This document shows, in pieces, positions 14,775-21,662 of a stretch of DNA of 46,233 bases. Source of the DNA: JBQTII01 sp052387905 (GTDB lineage: Bacteria; Actinomycetota; Actinomycetes; Sporichthyales; Sporichthyaceae); contig JBQTIR010000032.1 of the NCBI GenBank assembly GCA_052387905.1, positions 1 to 46,233 of the forward strand, given 5' to 3'. Positions within the stretch are counted from its first letter, which is position 1; every line of letters begins with the position of its first letter. A program made the position numbers and the translations under genes. The notes under the pieces are model-generated. The model was not told where the DNA came from, searched no databases, and saw only the letters and a program-made list of their open reading frames with translations.

Positions 14775-15140
14775 TCAGAGCTCGACGAGTTCGACCTCGT
14801 GGCCGTCGGGGTCGTAGAAGTACAGGCGCCGGCCCGGTTCGTACTGGGCCTCGTGGTGGGCACGGATGCCCATGCGCTCGAGTCGCCGCCGGGCCTCGTC
14901 GAGGTCGTCGACAACCCAGCCCATGTGGTTGTACCCGGCCCGCGTCGAATCGGACTCCACGCGCCCGGGAACCGTCGCCTCGAACAGGGCCAGGTAATTG
15001 CGGTCGTCCCCGACGTGGGCGCCGCGTTGGTGGACGTCGATCTGGCCTGACCACCGCAGGCGCAGGTCGAGCAGCTGACAGTAAAAGTCCACGGAGCGGT
15101 CGAGGTCGGAGACCGTCAGGTTGACGTGCTCGATGTACAT
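14775..15140 (-). CDS. VOC-superfamily (glyoxalase/dioxygenase-like) protein
   Basis: A 121-residue protein with paired beta-alpha-beta-beta-beta motifs. The opening IEHVNLTVSDLDRSVDFYCQLLDL puts the first metal ligand at His5; NHMGWVVDDLDEARRRLERMG starts the second half, and the end RLYFYDPDGHEVELVEL carries the terminal Glu ligand. It could be a glyoxalase, dioxygenase or resistance protein. A GGAGG site lies seven bases before the ATG. It sits between two transporter fragments and overlaps the permease remnant by 25 bases, so it may have come in when the transporter was broken. Confidence 0.88.
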   Translation of the reverse strand: MYIEHVNLTVSDLDRSVDFYCQLLDLRLRWSGQIDVHQRGAHVGDDRNYLALFEATVPGRVESDSTRAGYNHMGWVVDDLDEARRRLERMGIRAHHEAQYEPGRRLYFYDPDGHEVELVEL

Positions 15141-15613
15141 CTGCGTACCTCCATCGAGGTGAGTTCGGGCGGCCGCGCGGGCCTTGGGCGGATGGGCCGG
15201 TGGGACCCGCGCTCAGCCTCCGGACTGGCGCCCGAGGAGATGCCGAGTACGTAGGGGTCGGCCAGCGGATTTCGCACGAGCGTTTGCGTCACCATGCCCG
15301 CGATGGCCAGGCCCGCGCCGACAGCAATGGCCATCAGCATCCGCGGCACCCGCAGGTCCCACACGATGGCCTGGTCGGTGGGATCCACGGTCCCGCCCAG
15401 GATGTTGGCCCGCAGCACGCCGGCGACGGTGTCGACGGCGAGGCGCTCGGACCCGAAGCCCACCGTCACCACAGCGGAAGCGCTCAGCAGGATTCCGAGG
15501 ACCAGGCAGACGGTTGCCGCACGCAGGTCGCGGCGTGGCCGGTGAGGCAAGGGCTGCAGGCGGCGTTCGTCGGCGAGCGACGCCTCGGTGATTTGCCGCA
15601 TCGCCGTGTGCAA
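15116..15613 (-). pseudogene. Truncated FecCD-family siderophore permease
   Basis: The first ~130 residues match the N-terminus of iron-siderophore permeases: a basic lead, one membrane segment (ATVCLVLGILLSASAVVTVGFG), then WDLRVPRMLMAIAVGAGLAIAGMVTQTLVRNPLADPYVLGISSGAS, which is the most conserved stretch of the family. Right after GISSGAS the frame becomes unrelated Pro/Arg-rich sequence and ends at 15116, so at least 200 residues (seven or so helices) are missing. Non-functional as a permease. It lies about 90 bases downstream of an iron box. Confidence 0.85.
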
Positions 15614-15704
15614 CCTCGCAGGCCAGGGACTCGCACAGCGGTCCGAGCGGCGGCGCGGCCGTCAACGAGATCCCGGCGTGGGAGGGCCGGACAGCCACAC
15701 TAAG

Positions 15705-15723
15705 TTAGGTGAGGCTAACCAAA
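15705..15723 (-). promoter_or_regulatory. DtxR/IdeR-type iron box
   Basis: TTAGGTGAGGCTAACCAAA matches the consensus TTAGGTTAGGCTAACCTAA at 17 of 19 positions. It stands upstream of the truncated siderophore permease on the minus strand, exactly where an iron-repressed promoter of a siderophore transporter is expected. The site is now in front of a broken operon and the VOC gene. Confidence 0.85.
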
Positions 15724-15834
15724 TAAAACTTCGGATGCAATCCGGCTCCCGGCTGGAGCAGTCGATGCGCGCGCTCAACGCCCGGATCACCATCGAAGTG
15801 CTGGCCGATCCCGAATCGCAGCCGGCGGACGGTG

Positions 15835-15907
15835 TGCCCTCGGGCAGATTCGAACTGCCGACACCCGCTTTAGGAGAGCGGTGCTCTATCCCCTGAGCTA
15901 CGAGGGC
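15835..15907 (-). tRNA. tRNA-Arg(CCT)
   Basis: On the minus strand: acceptor GCCCTCG/CGAGGGC, A73, canonical D arm TAGCTCAGGGGATAGAGC, anticodon arm CCGCT-CTCCTAA-AGCGG giving CCT, T arm GGCAG-TTCGAAT-CTGCC. All stems perfect. A canonical chromosomal tRNA, in contrast to the array members. Confidence 0.95.
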
Positions 15908-16088
15908 GGGGACGAGTAATCCTGCCATGTGAATGGGCCAGCAGGGATCCGTTCGCGGGCAACGACGCCGGGGTGGTTCGGAGCGCGGTCCGTCGGGTCA
16001 ACGCCGGATGAGCCGATGAGATTGCTTGCATTGACCTGCAGCGAATGACATATTGAGTGCAGCCAAGCGAATCGAAATGGAGGCACAG

Positions 16089-16520
16089 ATGATGTCCGCA
16101 ACCATCACGTCCCGCGCCGAGGTCGACGAACATTTCGTCCTCGGTGAGACCTTGCGGCCCCTGCTGACCCACGCGATGGGTTCGTCCATCGAGGTCTTCG
16201 ACACCACCGGCCCGGCCGATGCCGGCCCGCCACCGCACCAGCATCCCTGGGAGGAGATCTATGTGGTCATCTCCGGAGAGCTCCAGGTGACTGTCGCCGG
16301 GGCTGCCCCGGTCGTGCTCGGACCCGGAAGCGCTGCACACGTCCCGGCCAACACCGTGCACTCATATCGCAACGTCACCGAGTGCCACTTCCTGACGATC
16401 ACGTCCCACGGCAGGGCCGCCGAGTTCTTCGCCGAAGTCGCGACGGTCGAGATGAACCCTCCGGACCTGCCCGGCATCATCGGCGTCGCCAACAGCCACG
16501 GCATCGCCTTCGCCCTGTGA
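16089..16520 (+). CDS. Cupin-domain protein
   Basis: A 143-residue single cupin. The metal-binding motif 1 is PPPHQHPWEEIYVVISGELQV (His, His and Glu ligands), and motif 2 is PGSAAHVPANTVHSYRNV with the last His. Members range from dioxygenases and isomerases to ligand sensors, so no reaction is assigned. GGAGG five bases before the ATG at 16089 (with a second ATG directly after) fixes the start; an upstream GTG at 16053 is less likely. The TetR gene begins ten bases after the stop, so the pair is probably one operon. Confidence 0.85.
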   Translation: MMSATITSRAEVDEHFVLGETLRPLLTHAMGSSIEVFDTTGPADAGPPPHQHPWEEIYVVISGELQVTVAGAAPVVLGPGSAAHVPANTVHSYRNVTECHFLTITSHGRAAEFFAEVATVEMNPPDLPGIIGVANSHGIAFAL

Positions 16521-16530
16521 TCGCTGCGCC

Positions 16531-17130
16531 GTGAAGTCCGGCCCCCGCACCTACGTCAGCCCGCAACGTGCGGCCCAGGCCGCAGCGACGCGGGAGGCGA
16601 TCCTGCAGGCCTTCGCCGACCAACTCGCCCAGGGTCAGGACCAACTCTCGCCGAGCGCCGCGGCGCTCCAGGCGGGTGTCTCCGTCCGCACGGTGCACGC
16701 GCATTTTCCCAACCGGGACAGCCAGATCGCCGCCCTGGGCGAGTGGTTCGATCGACAGATCTTCCCGCACGGTGTCGTGCCCGCCCGATCAGCGGACGAT
16801 CTACCGCGCTACTTCCGGGACATCCATCGCATGGCGCTGGCCAGTCCGATCTCCAAAGCAGTGGCGTACAGCGCGCGGGGCTCGGTGGATTTCCGCCAAC
16901 GGCGACGTCAGGAACGCCTGGAGGCGATCCGCAAGGCGGTGAAGGACATCGGTGCACCGCGGGCGGCTACCACGGACGCGACCGCGCTACTGCTCAGCCT
17001 CGCGGGAGCAGATGCCTCCTGGCCGCTGCACGACCTCTACGGACTGCCGCTCAAGCGCATTCCCGACGTGATGGCCGACACTGTCCGGTTGATCGTCGAG
17101 GACCTCAAGGTGAAGGCGAGCCAGGAATAG
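16531..17130 (+). CDS. TetR-family transcriptional regulator
   Basis: A 199-residue regulator starting with GTG. The N-terminal helix-turn-helix is seen in TREAILQAFADQLAQG, LSPSAAALQAGVSVRTVHAHFPNRDSQIAALGEWF, a TetR_N pattern with the HFPNRD recognition end. The C-terminal ligand domain is unassignable. Lying ten bases after the cupin gene on the same strand, it probably controls that gene and itself. No clear operator was found upstream of the cupin. Confidence 0.88.
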   Translation: MKSGPRTYVSPQRAAQAAATREAILQAFADQLAQGQDQLSPSAAALQAGVSVRTVHAHFPNRDSQIAALGEWFDRQIFPHGVVPARSADDLPRYFRDIHRMALASPISKAVAYSARGSVDFRQRRRQERLEAIRKAVKDIGAPRAATTDATALLLSLAGADASWPLHDLYGLPLKRIPDVMADTVRLIVEDLKVKASQE

Positions 17131-17159
17131 GGCGAGGTCTTCGAGGGTCGCCCTGCCAC

Positions 17160-17774
17160 TCATCGACGCCGGTGGGTTGGGCGCTTGGCGGAATCTGCGG
17201 TGAGTCCGGCGAGTAGGTAGCGGATCGCCCGCTCGGTTTCGCCGGCGAAGGAGCGACCGTGAGGATCGTTCGCGATCTGTTCAGCCGCGATGCCGCTCAT
17301 GAGGCTCCGGACGATGGCGAGGTCGGCGACGGCAGTAACCCCCGCCGCGGCTAGGCGCTCGATGAGGACGGCGAGGACGCCGAGCGCGACGCGGTGGCTC
17401 TGCTCCCGGGGCTCGAACCCGGGAACCGTTCCCTGGAACATGAGGTGGTAGCGGGCCGGGTGGGCCACGCAGTAGTCGACGTAGGCCACCGCAACGTCGA
17501 CCACTGCTGCCGTGTGGTCCCTCCGCGGTCGGAGCCGGTCGAAGGTGCGTTGCAGGTCGCCGAATCCGTCGACGAACAGCGCGTCGAGAAGGTCCGCCTT
17601 GGTGGGGAAGTAATGAGTCAGCGACTGCTGGCGCAGTCCCACCGAGCGGGCCACCTCGCGCACGCTCAGGGCCGCAACGCCTTCCTGAGCCATCACCATC
17701 CACGCGGCGTCGAGAATCTCCCGTTCGACGATGACCCGCCGAGTGGTGGCCCGTCGTGGCTGTATTTCTGTCAT
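17160..17774 (-). CDS. TetR-family regulator, divergent from the flavin monooxygenase operon
   Basis: A 204-residue TetR regulator: REILDAAWMVMAQEGVAALSVREVARSVGLRQQSLTHYFPTKADLLDALF is a complete TetR_N helix-turn-helix. The C-terminal part resembles the TetR_C WHG group (AYVDYCVAHPARYHLMFQG). Its ATG lies inside one of two 13-bp palindromes in the divergent intergenic region, so it very likely represses itself and the SRPBCC/monooxygenase operon. The start codon within the operator suggests either a leaderless mRNA or that a downstream start is used. Confidence 0.9.
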   Translation of the reverse strand: MTEIQPRRATTRRVIVEREILDAAWMVMAQEGVAALSVREVARSVGLRQQSLTHYFPTKADLLDALFVDGFGDLQRTFDRLRPRRDHTAAVVDVAVAYVDYCVAHPARYHLMFQGTVPGFEPREQSHRVALGVLAVLIERLAAAGVTAVADLAIVRSLMSGIAAEQIANDPHGRSFAGETERAIRYLLAGLTADSAKRPTHRRR

Positions 17775-17799
17775 TGACAGGGCAGTCTGTCAGTGACAG
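17768..17799. promoter_or_regulatory. Tandem palindromic operator (two 13-bp sites)
   Basis: CTGTCATTGACAG (17768-17780) and CTGTCAGTGACAG (17787-17799) are two perfect dyads differing only in the central base, with centres 19 bp apart. They lie between the divergent TetR gene and the SRPBCC gene; the first covers the TetR start codon. TetR proteins bind such dyads as dimers, and this layout would allow two dimers side by side. Confidence 0.85.
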
Positions 17800-17832
17800 A
17801 TTTCCTCGTCAATGCCGATGGAGGAGTTTCGT

Positions 17833-18309
17833 ATGCCAGCACGCCGCACCCATGACGCCGTGTCGATCGACATCGCGGCCCCACCCGCCCGGGTCTACGA
17901 CCTCGTCTCGGACATCACCCGCATGGGCGAGTGGAGTCCCGAGTGCTACTCCTGCGCCTGGACCAAAGGCGCAACGGGCCCCACGGTCGGAGCGAGGTTC
18001 AAGGCCAAGAACAAGGGCGGTCGCGGCCCGGGCTGGTCCAACTCACCGGTGGTGACCGCCGTCGACCCGGGGGCTGAGTTCGCCTTCGCCCGCAGCGGAC
18101 CCGGGATCGGCTCCTACGAATGGCGCTACGTCCTGGAGTCGATCAACACCGGCACGAGGCTGACCGAGTCCTTCACCGCCCAGCGGCCACTGGGCGCAGC
18201 GATGACCTGGCTCACGATGAAGTGGACCGGCAGCTCCGACCGCGACGCCGATCTTCACCAGGGCATGCTCACCACCTTGACGCGGATCAAGGCTGCGGCC
18301 GAGTCGTGA
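17833..18309 (+). CDS. SRPBCC-family polyketide cyclase/dehydrase-like protein
   Basis: A 158-residue protein opening HDAVSIDIAAPPARVYDLVSDITRMGEWSPEC, the usual start of the polyketide_cyc2 group of START-like folds; GARFKAKNKGG, the WSNSPVVTAVDPGAEFAF strand pair and a long C-terminal helix follow. It binds a hydrophobic ligand; whether it is catalytic is unknown. GGAGGAG seven bases before the ATG at 17833 decides the start. Its stop overlaps the GTG of the monooxygenase gene, so the two are co-translated and controlled by the divergent TetR. Confidence 0.85.
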   Translation: MPARRTHDAVSIDIAAPPARVYDLVSDITRMGEWSPECYSCAWTKGATGPTVGARFKAKNKGGRGPGWSNSPVVTAVDPGAEFAFARSGPGIGSYEWRYVLESINTGTRLTESFTAQRPLGAAMTWLTMKWTGSSDRDADLHQGMLTTLTRIKAAAES

Positions 18310-19841
18310 CCAGGCGCGTCGCCATCATCGGCGCCGGGATCTCCGGCCTCGCCCACGCCGATGTCCTGACCCGGTGCGGCTTCTCGGTAGTGCTCTTCGA
18401 GCGCGCCGCGAAACTCGGTGGGGTCTGGGCCTGTTCCTATCCGCAGGTCCGGCTGCAGAACACCTCGTGGGGCTATCACCTCAGCAGCTTTCCCTGGCCC
18501 TTCACTCCGGACCTGCATCCGACGAGCGCTCAGATCTGCCGCTACCTCGAAGCATTCGTGGCCGCCCGGGGGTTCGACCTGCGGATGCGGCACGAGGTCC
18601 TCGCGGTGACCGAGGCGGCCTCGGGCGGCTGGGACGTCCGGGGCTGTTACCCGCCGCCGGATGGCGGCGTCCCCGCGGAGTTCGTCGAGAACGTCGACCA
18701 CGTGGTGGTGTCCGTCGGCCAGTACACCGAGGGCAAGCACCGCCCCGCGCTGGGCGGCGAGGCCGAGTTCGCCGGCGAAGTCGTGACCGAGCGCGACCTC
18801 GGGGAGCTATCGCGCTTCGACGGCGCGCGGGTGGTCGTGGTCGGCTTCGGCAAGAGCGCGCTGGACATGGCGACCCTCGCTGCCCCGCGCGCGGCCGCCG
18901 TTCACCACGTCTTCCGGACGCCCCGGTGGACCCTGCCGCTCAAGATCTTCCGGATCCACTACACCCGACTGTTCTTCAACCGGTTCGGCTCGGTGATGAT
19001 GACCAGCTGGGCGCACCCCACGGCCGCGGAACGCTTTCTGCACCGTCGAGAGCGGGTCGTGCGCTCGTTCTGGGGAGGGCTGCAGTCGCTCGTCGCGCGT
19101 ATCGCACGGAGGGAGGGACATGGGCACGGGCCCGCCGGAGCGGCGCGCCTCGCCGCGGTCCTGCCCGAGCACGCCCTCCTGCCGGATCTGCGCTCGGCCG
19201 CCGCACTCGCCCCGACCGGCTACTACCGACACGTGGGCGCCGGTACCATCGAGCCGCACCGGGCCGACATCACCGCGCTGTCGAAGGACGGCGTGCACCT
19301 GTCCACGGGCGAATTTCTGGGCGCCGACGTGGTGGTGCTCTCGGTCGGCTCGCGTACGCCGGCCTTCCCGTTCCTCGACGACGCGCTGCGCGCCCGGCTC
19401 GAAGACACCGACGATGGCCCGCAGCTCTACCGGCACGTCGTGCACCCCAGCTTTCCGCAGCTGGGCTTCGCCGGTTTCAACCATGGCTTCATGCACATCC
19501 CCGCGGCCGAGATCGGCGCGCTGTGGCTTGCCGCGCTGTGGCGGGGCGAGCTCCAATTGGCACCGCGCGAGCAGATGGAGCGGGAGGTCGCGCACGTGCA
19601 GGCGTGGAAGCGGGCGCACATTCACCACGAACCGTCCCGCGGGTGCGCTGTGAACACGCGCTTTCAGCAGTACCTGGACATCATGCTCGCCGACCTCGGC
19701 ATTTCCCCGTACCGCAAGTTGCCCAACGTGTTCGCCGAGGTCTTCTCCGCCTACCGTCCCGCGGACTACGCCGACGTCGTCGACGAGTTTCTCGCCAGCC
19801 CGCCGGCGACCCCACGCCTCCCGGTTGCCCTGCCCACTTGA
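18306..19841 (+). CDS. Flavin-containing monooxygenase (class B, FMO/BVMO-like)
   Basis: A 511-residue enzyme. The FAD Rossmann motif is GAGISGLA (9-16) and the NADPH Rossmann motif is VVVVGFGKSALDMA at about 176-189. In between are LGGVWACSYPQVRLQNTSWGYHLSSFPWP and the conserved C-terminal NHGFMHIPAAEIGALWLAALWRGEL. It would hydroxylate or insert oxygen into a small hydrophobic substrate. The start is the GTG overlapping the SRPBCC stop (GTGA). Its overlap with a ligand-binding protein and control by a TetR repressor suggest an inducible oxidation of a foreign compound. Confidence 0.88.
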   Translation: MTRRVAIIGAGISGLAHADVLTRCGFSVVLFERAAKLGGVWACSYPQVRLQNTSWGYHLSSFPWPFTPDLHPTSAQICRYLEAFVAARGFDLRMRHEVLAVTEAASGGWDVRGCYPPPDGGVPAEFVENVDHVVVSVGQYTEGKHRPALGGEAEFAGEVVTERDLGELSRFDGARVVVVGFGKSALDMATLAAPRAAAVHHVFRTPRWTLPLKIFRIHYTRLFFNRFGSVMMTSWAHPTAAERFLHRRERVVRSFWGGLQSLVARIARREGHGHGPAGAARLAAVLPEHALLPDLRSAAALAPTGYYRHVGAGTIEPHRADITALSKDGVHLSTGEFLGADVVVLSVGSRTPAFPFLDDALRARLEDTDDGPQLYRHVVHPSFPQLGFAGFNHGFMHIPAAEIGALWLAALWRGELQLAPREQMEREVAHVQAWKRAHIHHEPSRGCAVNTRFQQYLDIMLADLGISPYRKLPNVFAEVFSAYRPADYADVVDEFLASPPATPRLPVALPT

Positions 19842-19924
19842 GCCCGGTTGAACGTGTCGGAGATGTCGGGGCCATCGTCGCGAGCGCGCCGCTGCCGTAG
19901 GGCCCTGAGCCTAGACTTGAGGAC

Positions 19925-20479
19925 ATGACCGCCGACATTCTCGCGGGTGAACCGACCCGGCCCCTGCGCCGCGTCGAGTACGACCGCCTGGTCGAGGCTG
20001 GAGCGTTCGAGGGTGAGCGGATCGAGCTCCTCGACGGAAGGTTGGTGGTCATGTCCCCGGAGAGCGCCCGGCACGCGGCTGTGGTTGCCCGGTTGATGAG
20101 GCTGCTTGTGCTTGCGCTCGATGGCCGCGCGGAGATCCGAGTCGGCGCCCCGCTCGCGGTCTCCGACCTGTCAGAACCGGAGCCTGATGTGGCGGCGGTG
20201 CCCTTGGGGGACTATTCGGCCGCGCATCCGGTGACGGCTCACCTGGCGGTCGAGGTTTCCCATTCGTCGCTACGGCGGGATCGGGTGGTCAAGCCCGGGC
20301 TCTATGCCGAGGCAGGAGTGCAGGAGTACTGGATCGTCGACCTCGGGGGCCAGGCGATCGTGGTGCTACGCGGACCGAGCTCTGGCGGTTACACCAGCAC
20401 CGCGACCTACACCGCGGGGCAGCGGATTGCGCTCGCGGCCTTCAGCGACGTGCTCCTCGCGGTCGACGACATCCTATAG
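19925..20479 (+). CDS. Uma2-family (DUF820, PD-(D/E)XK-like) protein
   Basis: A 184-residue protein of the Uma2 family: EYDRLVEAGAFEGERIELLDGRLVVMSPES near the start, then SEPEPDVAAVP, AVEVSHSSLRRDRVVKPGLYAEAGVQEYWIVDL, whose E-x-S...K arrangement corresponds to the restriction-endonuclease-like active site. The protein ends with GQRIALAAFSDVLLAVDDIL, typical of the family. Predicted nuclease, role unknown; such genes are abundant in cyanobacteria and actinobacteria. It is 43 bases upstream of the antitoxin gene, but the function need not be linked. Confidence 0.87.
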   Translation: MTADILAGEPTRPLRRVEYDRLVEAGAFEGERIELLDGRLVVMSPESARHAAVVARLMRLLVLALDGRAEIRVGAPLAVSDLSEPEPDVAAVPLGDYSAAHPVTAHLAVEVSHSSLRRDRVVKPGLYAEAGVQEYWIVDLGGQAIVVLRGPSSGGYTSTATYTAGQRIALAAFSDVLLAVDDIL

Positions 20480-20522
20480 CGCGATCGCTGGTGATAGCAC
20501 CGTGACGGATTATCGTTGAGCT

Positions 20523-20753
20523 ATGCCCGCACTCCACGTCCGGGACGTCCCGGAGTCGGTGATCACCGCCTTACGCGAGCGAGCGCAGAGCCACGGGCGG
20601 TCCATGCAGGAGGAGATCCGCCGCATCCTCGCCCGCGCAGCGGCGGAGCCGGCGGAGGTCACGTCCGCGGATCGGGTCCGGCTGATCACCGTCAGCACCG
20701 GTGGGACGTCCACCTGGAGCCGAGAAGAGTTGTATGGCGACGAAGGTTGCTGA
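20523..20753 (+). CDS. FitA-like ribbon-helix-helix antitoxin
   Basis: A 76-residue protein starting MPALHVRDVPESVITALRERAQSHGRSMQEEIRRIL, the Arc/MetJ-like ribbon-helix-helix of FitA/VapB-type antitoxins, followed by a short acidic/aromatic C-terminal part that would wrap the PIN toxin. It would bind its own promoter and neutralise the adjacent toxin. The cognate toxin gene, which starts 20 bases before the antitoxin stop, is truncated, so the antitoxin is effectively an orphan. Confidence 0.85.
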   Translation: MPALHVRDVPESVITALRERAQSHGRSMQEEIRRILARAAAEPAEVTSADRVRLITVSTGGTSTWSREELYGDEGC

Positions 20754-20844
20754 GCGCCTAGTTCTGGACACCAATGTGCTGCTGGCCGCCACTGACGAGT
20801 CCCGGGCGGAGCACATGCGTGCGCTGGACCTGGTCAGTGCATGA
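20734..20844 (+). pseudogene. Truncated PIN-domain (FitB/VapC) toxin
   Basis: A 36-codon frame starting inside the antitoxin gene reads RLVLDTNVLLAATDESRAEH, the first strand of a PIN domain with its catalytic Asp, then meets a TGA at 20842-20844. A complete toxin would have about 130 residues with three further acidic residues, all missing. The hypothetical gene that follows begins 32 bases later and is unrelated to PIN, so the rest of the toxin was deleted. Confidence 0.75.
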
Positions 20845-20875
20845 CCGCCCGCTGGTCGCTGAGAGTCTGTCAGAC

Positions 20876-21520
20876 GTGACGGCCCGGGGGATCCGACTGC
20901 GATTCGACGGCTTCATCGCCGGGCTCGGGACCGCGTCGGGAACCCGGATCGTGGTGGGGCACTGGCCCCGCAGCCCGTTCGGGCCCTTCACCGACGTCAT
21001 GGTCGAGCGCGGCGACGGGCACCGCATCCTGCTCGCCCCCACCGCACAGATCGCCGACTTCGTCGGTGCCACCTACACCTTCGACGAGGTGCAGATCGTC
21101 GAGGTCACCACGGTGACCGGCCCCGACCGGTGGCGGGTGTGGGCCGGCCCGCTCGACGTGCGCTTCACCCTCGGCCGCCGCACCGCCCTCGGCCTGGCGC
21201 TCAAAGCCATTCCCGGCAGGCTTGCCGCCCACCCCGCGTGGATCGCGGCGCTCGATCGTCCGTCGGCCGTGATCCTGCCCGGGGTCCGCACGCGGGGGAG
21301 CGCCGGCAATGGGCGCCGGGAGTGGTACGGCGCGCGCGACCTGCACCCGATCACCGCGGTCCATGCAGCCTGGCTCGGCCACGACCTCGGCGCCCTCGCC
21401 GACGTCGCCCCGCCGGTCACCTTTGGCTTTGGATCGGCCCCGCGGCGCCCGGCCCTGGTGCGGATCACCACCACGATTGAGCTCCCCGTCCGTCACGCAC
21501 CGACCGGATCTCGGACCTAG
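20876..21520 (+). CDS. Conserved-looking actinobacterial protein of unknown function
   Basis: A 214-residue soluble protein I cannot assign to a named family. It is rich in beta-strand patterns (RIVVGHWPRSPFGPFTDVMVERGDGHRILLAPT; WRVWAGPLDVRFTLGRR) with conserved-looking WYGARDLHPI and no signal peptide or membrane segment. The GTG at 20876 is taken as start because codons before it run into the PIN fragment. It stands between the broken toxin-antitoxin pair and the ABC transporter operon. Confidence 0.6.
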   Translation: MTARGIRLRFDGFIAGLGTASGTRIVVGHWPRSPFGPFTDVMVERGDGHRILLAPTAQIADFVGATYTFDEVQIVEVTTVTGPDRWRVWAGPLDVRFTLGRRTALGLALKAIPGRLAAHPAWIAALDRPSAVILPGVRTRGSAGNGRREWYGARDLHPITAVHAAWLGHDLGALADVAPPVTFGFGSAPRRPALVRITTTIELPVRHAPTGSRT

Positions 21521-21662
21521 GCGCGCCGCACCAGGCCCCTGCTGGAACGACCAAACGGACATTGCGACGTTGGCACTGCGCGACAGTGACCGCCGTCTCA
21601 TCCGTTCCTAGGTTTGGCACGCCCCCGGTCCTGGTGGGCGCAGCCACACCCTGGAGTCGACC

